A stretch of DNA of 64,000 nucleotides from an uncultured Clostridia bacterium (GCA_930990665.1 CAKNQN010000008.1:1-64000); one strand, 5' to 3'; positions 37,421-47,806 are shown, counted from the first letter of the stretch. Program-made: numbers and translations. The notes: generated from the letters alone by a model not told the origin.

Positions 37421-40123
37421 TTAAAGAAGGCATCCGAAACGCTGAATGTACAATTTTTTGACCAACGTAGTCAAAAAAACGTAACCGGCGAGAATGCATG
37501 CCAGGACGGCGAACCAGATCGCAGGCGGCGGCAGAAGCTCCACGGCACTGCCTGCGGGAGTAAAGGGCAGAACGCTGAGGCAGACGACTCCTCCGAAGGT
37601 AGCCAGGCAGACGGGCAGGGAAGCGTGCGCGCCGACAAAGGGAAAGTTTCTGCCGCGCAGAAGATGGATGACGAGCGACTGCGTGGCGATGGATTCGATG
37701 AACCAGCCCGTGCGGAACAGGGCGGCAAATTGCAGGCGCTGCACATCGGAGGCGGCGGCATACGGGGCACCCACGGCGGCAGGGCAGACGAAATAGTACA
37801 AGATCGCATAGGTCGCTATATCGAAAACGGAACTCAGTGGCCCGAAACAGAACATGAAACGGACAATGGACCGCGCTTCCCACACGGCGGGACGGGCCAC
37901 GTCTTCGGGCAGGACGTTGTCCCACGGAAAGGAAGTGCAGGACAGGTCATAGACGAGATTCAGGAGAATGAGCTGCACCGAAAGCATGGGCAGAAAGGGC
38001 AAAAACGCGCTCGCCGCCAGCACGGAAAGCATATTCCCGAAATTGGAAGACGCGGTGATCTTGATGTATTTCATGGTGTTGGCGTGCGTCTTCCTCCCCT
38101 CCTCCACCCCGGCGGCGAGGACGGTGAGGTCTTTTTCCAGCAGAATCACGCCCGCCGACTCTTTGGCCACGTCCACCGCCGTATCCACCGAGATGCCCGC
38201 ATCGGCGGCGCGCATGGCGGGCGCGTCATTGATGCCGTCCCCCATAAAACCGACCACGTGTCCCTTTTCGCGCAGCACGCGCACGATGCGCTCCTTCTGC
38301 GCGGGGGAAAGTTTGGCAAATACCGCGGCTTCCTCCGCCGCCTCCGCCAGCTGCGCGTCGTTCAGGTTTTCCAAATCGCTCCCGAGAAGGATCTTTTCGC
38401 CCGCAATGCCCACCTTCCGGCAGACGCAGGCGGCGACCGTTTCGTTGTCGCCCGTAAGCACTTTCACGCTGATGCCGAGCTTCTGCAGACGGGAAACCGC
38501 GCGCGGCGCCGTCGCTTTGGGAGGGTCGAGAAAGGCGAGATAGCCTGCGAGCGTCATCTCCGTCTCATCCGCCGCGCTGAGCGTATGATCGGGTGCGATG
38601 CTCTTCTGTGCGACGGCCAGCACGCGCAGCCCCTGACGGTTGAGGACGCCGATGCGCGCGAGGATCTCCGCCCGCAGTGCAGGCGTGAGCGGCACGACGC
38701 CGCCCTGCCACTCGGCAAAGGCGCAGACGGAAAGCATCTCCTCGGCGGCGCCCTTGGTGACGAGCAGGCATTTCTCCCCGCTGGCGACAGCCACGCTCAT
38801 GCGGCGGCGCTGAAAATCAAAGGGAAGTTCGTCCGCTTTGCGAAAATTTTCCAGTGCGGAGAGAGAAAGTTCGCCCCTCTCCCCCAGCTCCTGCGCGCGC
38901 TCGATGACGGCCACGTCCATCAGATTTTTCAGGCCCGTCTGAAAGCGGCTGTTGAGGCAGGCGCGGAAGAGCACGGACGCATCCTCCCGCCCTTCGGCGT
39001 TCAGGTGCATTTCGAGCACCACCTTGTCCAGGGTGAGCGTGCCCGTCTTGTCCGTGCAGAGCACGTCCATGGCGCCGAGATTCTGGATGCTGTTCAGATT
39101 TTTGACGATGACCTTGCGGCGGGAAAGGGACACCGCGCCCTTGGCCAGGCAGGCCGTCACGATCATCGGGAGCATTTCGGGCGTGAGCCCGACCGCCACG
39201 CTCACCGCAAACAGGGAAGCCGAAAGCCAGTCCCCTTTGGTGAACCCGTTCAGCAGAAGCACCACGGGCACCATGGCGAGCATGAAGGCAATGAGGATAT
39301 GCGAGACGGAAGCAACTCCCCGCTCGAACGCCGTTTTTCCGGGCTTTTTGCCCAGCGAACGGGCGGTCTGCCCGAAGACCGTCTCCGCGCCCGTCGCCGC
39401 GACGATCCCGACGCCGGTGCCGCTGACCACGTTCGTGCCCATGAATGCGAGACAGGCACAGCCGGTGAGCGAGCCGACCTCCTTCGCCGGGCGGAAGCTC
39501 TTCTCTTCGGGGGCGCTCTCGCCGGTGAGGGCGGATTGCGAAATAAACAGGTCCCGCGCCTCCACGATGCGCAGATCGGCCGGGATCATATCCCCCGCGG
39601 AGAGCCGGACCACGTCGCCCGGGACGAGCGAGGATACGGGCACCTCCTCCGCCTGTCCGCCGCGCACGGCGCAGGCCGTCGAGCCGACCATGCCCGCCAG
39701 TTTTTCCGCCGCCGCGCTGCTTTTCGTCTCCTGCACAAAGCGCAGGACGCCCGATACCCCCACCATGACAAGGATCACGCCGACGGTGACATAGTTGCGC
39801 TCGCCGGCCGCGGCGAAAAAGATATCCGTACAGGCGGAAACGAGCGCGAGGGCGAGCAGAATGGCCGTAAAGGGATTGGCAAACGCCAGCAAAAGCCGCA
39901 GCGCGGCGCCGCGCTTCTTCTGCGCAGGCAGGGCGTTCTCCCCGAACCGCGCGCGGCGCGCCCGCACTTCCCCCTCCCCCAGACCGGCGGGAGAGGTCTG
40001 CAGCAGCGCATATGTCTCCTCCAAAGGCGCCGAAGCCGCGGCGCGCAGCCGCTCCTTTGCCTCGGCCGTGCGAACGACCGTATCCGCCATGCGCGCGAGA
40101 ACATTCTTTTTGAGTTTTGCCAT
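37421..40123 (-). CDS. mgtA: Magnesium-translocating P-type ATPase
   Basis: DVLCTDKTGTLTLDKVVLEMHLN; VGFMGDGINDAPAMRAADAGISVDTAVDVAKESAGVILLEKDLTVL; start MAKLKKNVLARM with SD GGAGG. Confidence 0.92.
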   Translation of the reverse strand: MAKLKKNVLARMADTVVRTAEAKERLRAAASAPLEETYALLQTSPAGLGEGEVRARRARFGENALPAQKKRGAALRLLLAFANPFTAILLALALVSACTDIFFAAAGERNYVTVGVILVMVGVSGVLRFVQETKSSAAAEKLAGMVGSTACAVRGGQAEEVPVSSLVPGDVVRLSAGDMIPADLRIVEARDLFISQSALTGESAPEEKSFRPAKEVGSLTGCACLAFMGTNVVSGTGVGIVAATGAETVFGQTARSLGKKPGKTAFERGVASVSHILIAFMLAMVPVVLLLNGFTKGDWLSASLFAVSVAVGLTPEMLPMIVTACLAKGAVSLSRRKVIVKNLNSIQNLGAMDVLCTDKTGTLTLDKVVLEMHLNAEGREDASVLFRACLNSRFQTGLKNLMDVAVIERAQELGERGELSLSALENFRKADELPFDFQRRRMSVAVASGEKCLLVTKGAAEEMLSVCAFAEWQGGVVPLTPALRAEILARIGVLNRQGLRVLAVAQKSIAPDHTLSAADETEMTLAGYLAFLDPPKATAPRAVSRLQKLGISVKVLTGDNETVAACVCRKVGIAGEKILLGSDLENLNDAQLAEAAEEAAVFAKLSPAQKERIVRVLREKGHVVGFMGDGINDAPAMRAADAGISVDTAVDVAKESAGVILLEKDLTVLAAGVEEGRKTHANTMKYIKITASSNFGNMLSVLAASAFLPFLPMLSVQLILLNLVYDLSCTSFPWDNVLPEDVARPAVWEARSIVRFMFCFGPLSSVFDIATYAILYYFVCPAAVGAPYAAASDVQRLQFAALFRTGWFIESIATQSLVIHLLRGRNFPFVGAHASLPVCLATFGGVVCLSVLPFTPAGSAVELLPPPAIWFAVLACILAGYVFLTTLVKKLYIQRFGCLL

Positions 40124-40188
40124 GAGACACCTCCTTCGATCGGATGTATCGAAGAGAGGCAGCCGTTCCGGATCAGACAACAGGACAG

Positions 40189-40343
40189 CGCAGACGCTTT
40201 CATGCGCGGGCATTTGATGCAACACTCGCAGTCGCGGAGCACGCTATGCGGGCCGCAAGCACAGACGCTTTCATGCGCAAGACATGCCGTGCAACTACAC
40301 GCAAGCGCGGAGCATTTATACAGCCACTTTCAAATGCGCGGGG
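40189..40343. repeat. About 70-bp degenerate direct repeat in mgtA 5' region
   Basis: GCGCAGACGCTTTCATGCGC (40189) / GCACAGACGCTTTCATGCGC (40259) with similar flanks CGCGGAGCA. Confidence 0.85.
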
Positions 40344-40461
40344 TGCGCCGCATGGCCGCATACGGGCAAACGTGCCCGTCCTTTTGGCCGATCCGGGCAA
40401 AATAACGGAAAGGCCGGAAATTGCCGTCGATCCGCCTTCGACTGCCAAAACCTTCGTCCAT
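40330..40461 (-). CDS. Small ORF (43 aa) between M-box terminator and mgtA
   Basis: MDEGFGSRRRIDGNFRPFRYFARIGQKDGHVCPYAAMRRTPRI with strong SD AAAAGGAGG 8 nt upstream of ATG. Confidence 0.45.
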   Translation of the reverse strand: MDEGFGSRRRIDGNFRPFRYFARIGQKDGHVCPYAAMRRTPRI

Positions 40462-40498
40462 ATTTCCGACCTCCTTTTTTGAATTTGAAAAAGAAAAA

Positions 40499-40700
40499 CC
40501 CGCGTGCCGCAAACGGCACGCGGGCAAAAGACCCTGCTGCAAGATACCGTTTGAGCTTTGACTTTGCGGGGCGATGAAGCTGTGTTATGCCGCGCCTTGT
40601 TTTTCGACGCGGCCTGTTCAAACCTGCGCGCGATGTCTCCATCGCTTTGCGGCAACAGCCCGTATCCCCGTAGTAGCCTTACCTACCGGGTATTCAGTTT
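40499..40700 (-). ncRNA. M-box (ykoK-type) magnesium riboswitch with terminator
   Basis: Minus strand GGTAGGTAAGGCTACTACGGGGATACGGGCTGTTGCCGCAAAGCGATGGAGACATCGCGCGCAGGTTTGAACAG...GCGGCATAACACAGC matching the conserved M-box core as remembered; terminator CCCGCGTGCCGTTTGCGGCACGCGGGTTTTTC; upstream of Mg2+ P-type ATPase. Confidence 0.8.
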
Positions 40701-40708
40701 TCGCGGAC

Positions 40709-40737
40709 AGTATAACCGATACGGCCGCTTTTGTCAA
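40709..40737 (-). promoter_or_regulatory. Promoter of the M-box/mgtA transcript
   Basis: Minus strand TTGACA-17 bp-TATACT. Confidence 0.85.
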
Positions 40738-40770
40738 GCAAATTCACAAATTTTTTTGCAAGACGGTTCT

Positions 40771-41679
40771 CTACTTCCTCGATCGCTTGAAATTGCCGAT
40801 GGTCTCGTTGACCGTTTCGACAAAAGAAAAGGTGTTGTCGTATTTCTTGATGATGTTGCGGAACTCGACGAGCTGGCGGCGGTTGACGACGCAGACGATG
40901 ACGTCGCGCTCCACGTCGCTGTACGCGCCCCAGGCGCGGAAGCGCGTGGCGCTGTGGCCGAGTTTATCAAAGATCTCATGGTCGATCTCGTCCGCGTGCG
41001 AGGTGATGATAAAGAATTTATAGGCGGACTTGCTGCCCTTGATGATAAAATTCCCCACATAGCTGGACAAAAAGCAGTAGACCATGCACAGGCAAACGGG
41101 CTTGTAGTCGTGGACGAGCACCCCCGTGACGGGATCGGGTGCGGCGTACACGAAGTAGGATACGGCGGCGATGACTGCGTTGATCGCGAAATTGATCCAG
41201 AAAAAGTTGAGCTGCGGAGACACCTTGCTGACGTATTTTGCGATGATGTCGGCGCCCGCCGTCGAGGAATTGCGTCGGAAGGTGAGCCCGTAGACAAATC
41301 CGCTGACCGCCCCCGCGATGAGTGCGGGAAAGATGGTATCCACGTCTTTGGCATCGTACTGAAAGGCGGAGATGTCCACCGATTGCAGGATGAGAAGGGA
41401 CGCCGAATACACCAGCGAAAACACGAACGTCTTGATCGCAAAGCCGCGGTCGATCAGAAAAAAGGCAAAGATACAGAGCGGAACATTGACGATGAGCGAA
41501 AAGTACCCGACGCTGAAATGCGTCGCATATTCGACCATCGCGGCGATGCCGCTCACGCCCGCCGGCGCAAACTTGTTGAGGGCCACAAACAGCTCATAAT
41601 TGAGCGCGAAGAGGAAGGCCAGCGGCACCATGATCAGACAATCGGTGAAGACCCGGCCGAAATTTTTTTTCATATTCAC
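40771..41679 (-). CDS. YitT family membrane protein (DUF2179 C terminus)
   Basis: Multiple TM segments; KFFIITSHADEIDHEIFDKLGHSATRFRAWGAYSDVERDVIVCVVNRRQLVEFRNIIKKYD. Confidence 0.9.
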   Translation of the reverse strand: MNMKKNFGRVFTDCLIMVPLAFLFALNYELFVALNKFAPAGVSGIAAMVEYATHFSVGYFSLIVNVPLCIFAFFLIDRGFAIKTFVFSLVYSASLLILQSVDISAFQYDAKDVDTIFPALIAGAVSGFVYGLTFRRNSSTAGADIIAKYVSKVSPQLNFFWINFAINAVIAAVSYFVYAAPDPVTGVLVHDYKPVCLCMVYCFLSSYVGNFIIKGSKSAYKFFIITSHADEIDHEIFDKLGHSATRFRAWGAYSDVERDVIVCVVNRRQLVEFRNIIKKYDNTFSFVETVNETIGNFKRSRK

Positions 41680-41793
41680 CTCCGACCCGTATATTATATC
41701 ACACCCCCCGCCCGCAATGCAAGACTTGCACGAAAGCCGCCGACCGAATTTTTGTTCTCCCGACCGGCTCGCCGGATCCCGTACAGAAAAAAA

Positions 41794-41825
41794 TCCGCCC
41801 CGCCGCTATCTAGCGGCGGGGCGGA
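41794..41825 (-). terminator. Terminator of GNAT gene
   Basis: TCCGCCCCGCCGCTA-TC-TAGCGGCGGGGCGGA; on minus followed by TTTTTTT. Confidence 0.8.
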
Positions 41826-41829
41826 ACCT

Positions 41830-42333
41830 TTATAATGTATAACCGTAGACGTAATCGTCCATGCAAAAGCCGCCGCCGATGTCGGTGACGAGGCTCTTTT
41901 CGCGCACGAATCCGAATTTTTCATAGGCGCGGATGGCGCGCGCGTTCTGCTTGTTCACCGTCAGATACACCCGCTTCTTTTCCAGCCGACGCGCCGCCGT
42001 GATCACTTCGCCGAGCGCCTCCTGGCCGAGCCCCTGTCCGCGGCACTCCTGTATCAGATACAGCTTGGACAAAAAGAGGCTCTCTTCTTCCGGATGCAGC
42101 GCGCAGTACCCCACCCGCCGACCTTCCGATTCGAGGTAGAAATACAGATACCCCTCCTCACGCATCTGCCGGCAGATCTCCGCCGCACTCTGAAAATTTT
42201 CCGTCATGTAATCTACCTGCTCTTTTCCGAGCAGCCCGTCGTATGCACTGTGCCATTGCGCCGCAATGAAGGGCGCCAGCGCGGGCGCATCCTGTTCGCC
42301 CGCCAAAACCAACCTGAGCGACATATTCCGCAT
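41830..42333 (-). CDS. GNAT family N-acetyltransferase
   Basis: LSKLYLIQECRGQGLGQEALGEVITAARRLEKKRVYLTVNKQNARAIRAYEKFGFV. Confidence 0.92.
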   Translation of the reverse strand: MRNMSLRLVLAGEQDAPALAPFIAAQWHSAYDGLLGKEQVDYMTENFQSAAEICRQMREEGYLYFYLESEGRRVGYCALHPEEESLFLSKLYLIQECRGQGLGQEALGEVITAARRLEKKRVYLTVNKQNARAIRAYEKFGFVREKSLVTDIGGGFCMDDYVYGYTL

Positions 42334-42491
42334 GCTCCTTCTTTTGTTTTTTCTTATTATAGCGCGGTGCGGCGGGATTTGTCAAACGGAGTTTTCGACT
42401 CTTTTCGACAAACTCTTCCCTGCCCGTGCGGCATTGCGCGGGGCGCGGGAGCATAGAGTATATGCGTATAACGGCAAAAGGAGAGTTTTCT

Positions 42492-43436
42492 ATGACGGAT
42501 TTTGTGAGCCGGCTGCTCGGGAAACCGCTGATCACGCGGGGCGGAGAACGCATCGGCTATGTGATGAACGTGCAGACAGACCGCGCGGTGCGGCGCATAC
42601 GCAATCTGGAATGCTGTGACGAGGAAGAGGAAGAGTTTCTGCTCCCTCTCTCGGCGGCGGAAGCGGAGGGCGACGCGATCGTGGTGCGCTCTTCTTCGGC
42701 GCGGCCGTGCAAAAACTGCATGCCCGCCCCCCTCGGGATGACCGCCTACTCGACGGACGGCCGGGAATTGGGCAGGATCGCCGACCTCGCGCTCGATGCG
42801 GAAAGGCGCATCACGGAAGTCTGCCTTTCGGACGGGAGCAAGGTGGACGCGGAGAGGCTTCTCAGCGTGACGGATGCGGCGATCATAGACCTTTCGGAAG
42901 ATTTTGTGCCCAAAGGAAGCGGGACGCGCACGGCTCGGCGGATCGGCGGCGCGCCGCAGCCCCGCAGCCCCGGCAGGCGCAAAAAAGCCGCCCAAGCTCC
43001 CGACATAGTTACTGGCGAACCGGAAAAGACTACCACGCAGAAAGAGGAATCCGCGCTCATGGAAAAAGAGGCCGCGATGCGCGCCCCCGCGGAGAATGCG
43101 GCGGCCGTGCGCGGCACGGCCGCCGCCAACGGCGAACCGGAAGAGGAGCCCGCTCTCTCTGCGGACGAGAACCTCTCCGCCGAGACCGCCGCGGCGGACG
43201 CTTCCGAAAGCGCGCCTTTTTACGGCGGCGCACCGCGCCGCCCCGCGCGAAGGGCGGGCAGCGGACTGCTGACGGGAAAGATATTGCCGCGCGATCTCAA
43301 AGACGTGCGCGGCAACGTGCTCGCACGGGCGGGTACCGTCGTATCGCGGGAAGTCATCCGCCGCGCCATGGAACACGGCAAACTCTTTGAGCTCACCCTC
43401 CTGTGCACCACAGACTTCTTCCGCGGCGTCTACTGA
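42492..43436 (+). CDS. PRC-barrel domain protein
   Basis: MTDFVSRLLGKPLITRGGERIGYVMNV...TAYSTDGRELGRIADLALDAERRITEVCLSDGS; SD AAAGGAGA upstream. Confidence 0.75.
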   Translation: MTDFVSRLLGKPLITRGGERIGYVMNVQTDRAVRRIRNLECCDEEEEEFLLPLSAAEAEGDAIVVRSSSARPCKNCMPAPLGMTAYSTDGRELGRIADLALDAERRITEVCLSDGSKVDAERLLSVTDAAIIDLSEDFVPKGSGTRTARRIGGAPQPRSPGRRKKAAQAPDIVTGEPEKTTTQKEESALMEKEAAMRAPAENAAAVRGTAAANGEPEEEPALSADENLSAETAAADASESAPFYGGAPRRPARRAGSGLLTGKILPRDLKDVRGNVLARAGTVVSREVIRRAMEHGKLFELTLLCTTDFFRGVY

Positions 43437-43499
43437 TTTCTTTACAACAAATATTCCTTGCATGTGCGGCATTTCAATGACTTATCCGCCATACAGACG

Positions 43500-43532
43500 G
43501 GCGCCCCTTTCGCCAATAGCGAAAGGGGCGCC
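43500..43532 (+). terminator. Hairpin downstream of PRC-barrel gene
   Basis: GGCGCCCCTTTCGC-CAATA-GCGAAAGGGGCGCC. Confidence 0.65.
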
Positions 43533-43671
43533 TGTTTGTAAGAAACTCATATTTTCTGTCCTTCCAGACCGCCTGAAAGCCGAAGACAATACATTCTGCA
43601 TTTTGCGCTCTGTTATACACATGGGAAAAGCGAAATTCCCGAAAGGCAAAACCCTCCGGTACCCGCCCGGT

Positions 43672-44361
43672 CTACATCTCGTACTTTGCCATCATTTTCA
43701 GGACGGCGGCGAGGACGTCGTTGAGGGCGTCCGCCTCTCTGCCCGTAAGTTCTCCCTTGGCGCGGTAGACGGAGAGCAGGTCGCTCATCTTCTGCGCCTC
43801 CAGCCTGTCGCCCGCGCCGAGCGGCAGCGCTTTCAGCCGTTCCAGCGCCGAAGTGACGTGTTCCAGGCGCACGTCCTTTTCCAGCGTGACGCGGTCTTCA
43901 TCCGAAAAACAGCGCACTTTGGGCGGAGGCAGGGGCGCGGCGGGAGCGGCGCTCTCCTGCTCCGCTCCCTCTTCCCCGCACAGACGCTTCTTTTCCAGGC
44001 GGCGGCGCCTGCGCTCCGCCCGCCGCGCACGGCGGGCGTCCTTGCCCCGCACGGGCAAAAACAGAAGTCCGTACAGCCCGATGTATACGGCGCCGACGGC
44101 AAAGGCGAGCGCGAATTTTTCGGCCAGGTCTTCGCCCGAAACCAGGACCAGCGCGCCGAACAGCAAAAGGGCCGCCGCGGCAAGACCCGCCGTCCAACCG
44201 CGCGGGGCTTTGCGGCAGCGTTCGCAACAAAGCCGCAGAACGAAAAATGCCAGCATCGCCGCGGCGGGCAGAGTCAGCAGCAGAATTGCGGAAAGATCGC
44301 AGAGCAAAAACTTCGCGCGCGAAACCGTACGGAGCACGCGGCCGAGAATATCGGAAGACAA
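43672..44361 (-). CDS. Hypothetical membrane protein
   Basis: Several TM segments and R/K-rich loop. Confidence 0.65.
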   Translation of the reverse strand: MSSDILGRVLRTVSRAKFLLCDLSAILLLTLPAAAMLAFFVLRLCCERCRKAPRGWTAGLAAAALLLFGALVLVSGEDLAEKFALAFAVGAVYIGLYGLLFLPVRGKDARRARRAERRRRRLEKKRLCGEEGAEQESAAPAAPLPPPKVRCFSDEDRVTLEKDVRLEHVTSALERLKALPLGAGDRLEAQKMSDLLSVYRAKGELTGREADALNDVLAAVLKMMAKYEM

Positions 44362-44461
44362 GGCGGAATCCCTCCCCCTAAAAAACAGTTTCTTCCATTA
44401 TATCCCAAAACGGAGCAATCTTCCCGGCGAAAGATGCGTTTTTTTGCGAGATCGTGTCGAA

Positions 44462-47400
44462 TTACACTGGTACGTCTATGCAAAATCCGCGCAAAATGTT
44501 GAGGATGCGGGCGGAAACCTTCTTCACGCCCGGGATCCTTCGCGCCGCCGCGGCATAGATGCGCAGCTGCAGCGCGTAGTCGGAAGCGAGCCGCTCCGCC
44601 CCGTGCGAGGAGTATTTATAATCGACGATGACGCACTCCTCGCCGCGCACCGCAAGGAGGTCGATCACGCCCTGCACGAGCAGTTCGTCCTCCGCATCCG
44701 CCACGCCGATCTCGCGGGCGGGCACATTCAGAAGGAAAGGACACTCCCGCCTGAGCGTATAGCCGGAAAGGGAGGAAAACACGGGCATTGCGAGGATGCT
44801 CTCCATCTTTTCCCGCTCCAGCCCCGCAAGCCCTTCGGCGGTAAGCTCCGCATACAGCCGCGCCGATTCGGCGGAAGGGTCGGCCGCAAAATCCGCCCGC
44901 TCGAGAAAGGCGTGGTAGGCGGTGCCCGTCAACGCATCTGCGGGCGTCTCGTAGAACTCTTCGGCGTTCTCCTCCTCTTCCTCCGCCGTGCGGTCTTGCA
45001 GCAGCTGCGAAGGGGAAGTCTTCACCGGCAGGCCCAGCGTCTCCGCATGCGCATACGGGCGATGGTACCGCGCGCGGACGGCGCTGAGCGCCTCTTCGTC
45101 GGGCGGGGCGGAAGTGAGGACGCGCTCGGCGGGCGGAGTGAGCTCCGCGCCGAACACAGGCGTCTCGTTTTCGCGGAATTTGCTAAGGTCGACAAAATCC
45201 GCAAAACAGCCCGCTTCCGCGACCTTTTCCGGGTCAAACTTTTTATTTTTGGAAAATACGAGGTGCAGCCTCTCCTTGGCGCGCGTGACCGCCACATACA
45301 AAAGCCGCATCTCGTCTTCGGCGCGCTTGCGGCGTATGCGCGTCTTTAAGGCGGTGCGAAGTACCGTTTCTCCGCTGACGTATGCCGAAAAATCGTACGC
45401 GGGGAAGGCAAACCCCCACTCGTCGTCGTAGATGACGCCGTGCAGATCATCGTCGTTGAAGTCGTTGTTCATGCCCGAAAGGATGACCACGGGGAATTCC
45501 AGCCCCTTGGAAGCGTGCACCGTCATCAGCCGCACGGCGCTCTCTCCGCCGCTCTCGGAAAACCCGATCTTTCCGCCCGTTTTGAGGCGTTCGAGAAAGT
45601 CGTGCACGGAAAGACAGCCGCTCTCGGCGATCAGCCTGCCCAGCCTGCGCACCCGCTCGGCGCCCATCGGGCGGGCGAGGAGCGCCGCCTCCATGCCCGT
45701 GCGCGAGAGGACGGCCGACATGATCTCGGCGGCGGTGCGCACTTCGGAGAGAAGGCGCAATTCCTCCGCCAGCGCATAAAAGGCGGAAAGTTTTGCAGCG
45801 AGCGCATCCCCCGCCGCGTGCGCGTAGTTTTCGCACGCCGCATAAAAGGCGTCGTCTTTGCCCGCGAACAGGCGTATTTTTGCCAGTTCCTCGTCCGTCA
45901 CCCCGCCCATCTCGCTGCGCAGAGCCGCGGCGAGCGGAATGTCCTGCGAGCCGTTGTCCAGAAATTGCAGGATGCAGATCATCGTCTTGACTTCGGGGTA
46001 GTCGCGCACGTCCACCTCCGTCTCCGAGGCGACGGGAATGCCGCGCCGCACGAGCTCCGCCAAAAGCCGCGCCGCCTTGGCCGTCTTGTTGCGGGTGAGC
46101 ACCACGATGTCACCGAATCCGACGGGCACTTCCACCCCCTTTTCGACGCGCGTTTTCCGACATTCCTCCGCTATGATCGCGGCGATGAGCGCGCCTTCCG
46201 CATATTCCTCGTCCTCGGGCGGGGTGAGATGCTCCACCACCGAATACACCTCCCGCGGCGCCTCCTCTTTGACCTCTTTCTCCTTCTCCGGGACAAATTC
46301 CACGCACACTTCGCCCCCCGCCTGCGCCGACGCGTCGCCCGCCTGCATCTGCGAGGTGCGCGCATAGTCGACGGCGCCCGTCTCCTCCGTCATAACCCCC
46401 GAAAAAAGGCGGTTCACGGCGTCGAGGACGGCCGTCTTGCTGCGGAAATTGCCGTTGAGGGTGAGCGCGCGCCCCTCCTTCGAAAGCTGCGCGTATTTGC
46501 GCGCGAAAAAGGCCGCGCTGCAACCGCGGAATCCGTAGATGGACTGCTTCATGTCCCCGACCATGAAGACGTTCTTGCCCGAAACGAGGGAAAGAATTTT
46601 CTCCTGCGCGGGGTTGATGTCCTGGTACTCGTCCACGAACACGTACGCATAGCGCGAGCGCACCTCTTCCCCCACGTCCGGCAGGAGTAAAAGCTCGAGG
46701 CATTTGTGTTCGAGGTCGGAAAAATCCAGGATCCCCGCGCGGCGCTTGAGTTCGCCGTAACACTCGTAAAAGCGGCCGAGCGCCTCGCACATGGCGGCGG
46801 CCGTCTTTCCCGCTCCCTCGAAAGCGGCGTATTCCTCCGCGCGCGGGCGCAGGGACTCCACCGCCTTTTTCATGCCGTCCACCGACGTTTTCAGGGCGGA
46901 AATGCGCTCGTCCAGAGCCAGCACACCCTCGTCGCCGCTCTCGTTCATCTTGCGGTTGGAAGGCTTGCGCATGGGAGCCGCGTTTTTCAGAAGGGATGCC
47001 GCGGAAAACAGATCTTCGGCGCCGCGCACCTGCTCGGCCAGAAGGGCGATGCCCGCAAGGTAAGCCAGGTGCGCCGCGCTGACCAGCCCGTCCGCGAGAT
47101 AGGGCTCGGCGTCCTTTTCGATCTCCGCGCATTCCGCGGCCAGACGCCCCGCGCGGGCACGGAGAGAGGCAAATACCTCCCCGCACACTTCCTCGAAACG
47201 CGCGGGCGTGTACAGTGCGGGCACCGACTGCAGAAACGCCTCGAAATCCGCCTTGACGATCAGCTTTTCGTACGCTTCCAGCACCGCTTTTTTCAGGTTT
47301 TTGAAACCGCGGCTGCCCGCATATACGGCGCAGAGGCGAGAAAACCCCTCCGACTTCGCCTGCAACAGCTCGTCGAATGCGAGGTCGACCGCACGGGCGC

Positions 47401-47806
47401 GAAGCTTGTCCGCCTCCGACGTGTCCGCCACGCGGAAATCGGCGGAGACGCCGATGCGGTAAAAGTAGCGGCGGATGACCCCCGAACAAAAGGCGTGAAG
47501 GGTGGAAATATCCGCCGTGCCGATTTCGGGGATCTGCGCCTTCAGGCGGGCGCGCACGGCGGGATCCCGCTCTTCGTTGACGCGCGCGACGATGGCCGCG
47601 CGCAGCCGCTCCTTCATCTCGGCGGCGGCAAGATTGGTATAGGTGACGGCCAGCACCGAACTCACCTCCGCTCTTCCCGAAAGGATGAGCTCGATCATCT
47701 TTTCGACCATCACGAAGGTCTTGCCGCTCCCGGCGGAGGCGGAGACCAGGATCTCCCCCTCCGCCTCGATGGCGGCTCGCTGTTCGGCTGTGGGTTCTCT
47801 TTTCAT
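44462..47806 (-). CDS. addA: ATP-dependent helicase/nuclease subunit A
   Basis: EGEILVSASAGSGKTFVMVEKMIELIL; VDEYQDINPAQEKIL; LMTVHASKGLEFPVVILSGM; nuclease VRGEECVIVDYKYSS. Confidence 0.94.
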   Translation of the reverse strand: MKREPTAEQRAAIEAEGEILVSASAGSGKTFVMVEKMIELILSGRAEVSSVLAVTYTNLAAAEMKERLRAAIVARVNEERDPAVRARLKAQIPEIGTADISTLHAFCSGVIRRYFYRIGVSADFRVADTSEADKLRARAVDLAFDELLQAKSEGFSRLCAVYAGSRGFKNLKKAVLEAYEKLIVKADFEAFLQSVPALYTPARFEEVCGEVFASLRARAGRLAAECAEIEKDAEPYLADGLVSAAHLAYLAGIALLAEQVRGAEDLFSAASLLKNAAPMRKPSNRKMNESGDEGVLALDERISALKTSVDGMKKAVESLRPRAEEYAAFEGAGKTAAAMCEALGRFYECYGELKRRAGILDFSDLEHKCLELLLLPDVGEEVRSRYAYVFVDEYQDINPAQEKILSLVSGKNVFMVGDMKQSIYGFRGCSAAFFARKYAQLSKEGRALTLNGNFRSKTAVLDAVNRLFSGVMTEETGAVDYARTSQMQAGDASAQAGGEVCVEFVPEKEKEVKEEAPREVYSVVEHLTPPEDEEYAEGALIAAIIAEECRKTRVEKGVEVPVGFGDIVVLTRNKTAKAARLLAELVRRGIPVASETEVDVRDYPEVKTMICILQFLDNGSQDIPLAAALRSEMGGVTDEELAKIRLFAGKDDAFYAACENYAHAAGDALAAKLSAFYALAEELRLLSEVRTAAEIMSAVLSRTGMEAALLARPMGAERVRRLGRLIAESGCLSVHDFLERLKTGGKIGFSESGGESAVRLMTVHASKGLEFPVVILSGMNNDFNDDDLHGVIYDDEWGFAFPAYDFSAYVSGETVLRTALKTRIRRKRAEDEMRLLYVAVTRAKERLHLVFSKNKKFDPEKVAEAGCFADFVDLSKFRENETPVFGAELTPPAERVLTSAPPDEEALSAVRARYHRPYAHAETLGLPVKTSPSQLLQDRTAEEEEENAEEFYETPADALTGTAYHAFLERADFAADPSAESARLYAELTAEGLAGLEREKMESILAMPVFSSLSGYTLRRECPFLLNVPAREIGVADAEDELLVQGVIDLLAVRGEECVIVDYKYSSHGAERLASDYALQLRIYAAAARRIPGVKKVSARILNILRGFCIDVPV

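Noticed and set aside
37328-40405. 1025-aa plus-strand ORF antisense to mgtA
   Set aside because: Same GC-driven shadow ORF; the minus strand encodes a textbook P-type ATPase
42357-43472. 371-aa minus-strand ORF opposite the PRC-barrel gene
   Set aside because: Low-complexity Arg/Ala-rich shadow; plus-strand gene has SD and recognisable domain
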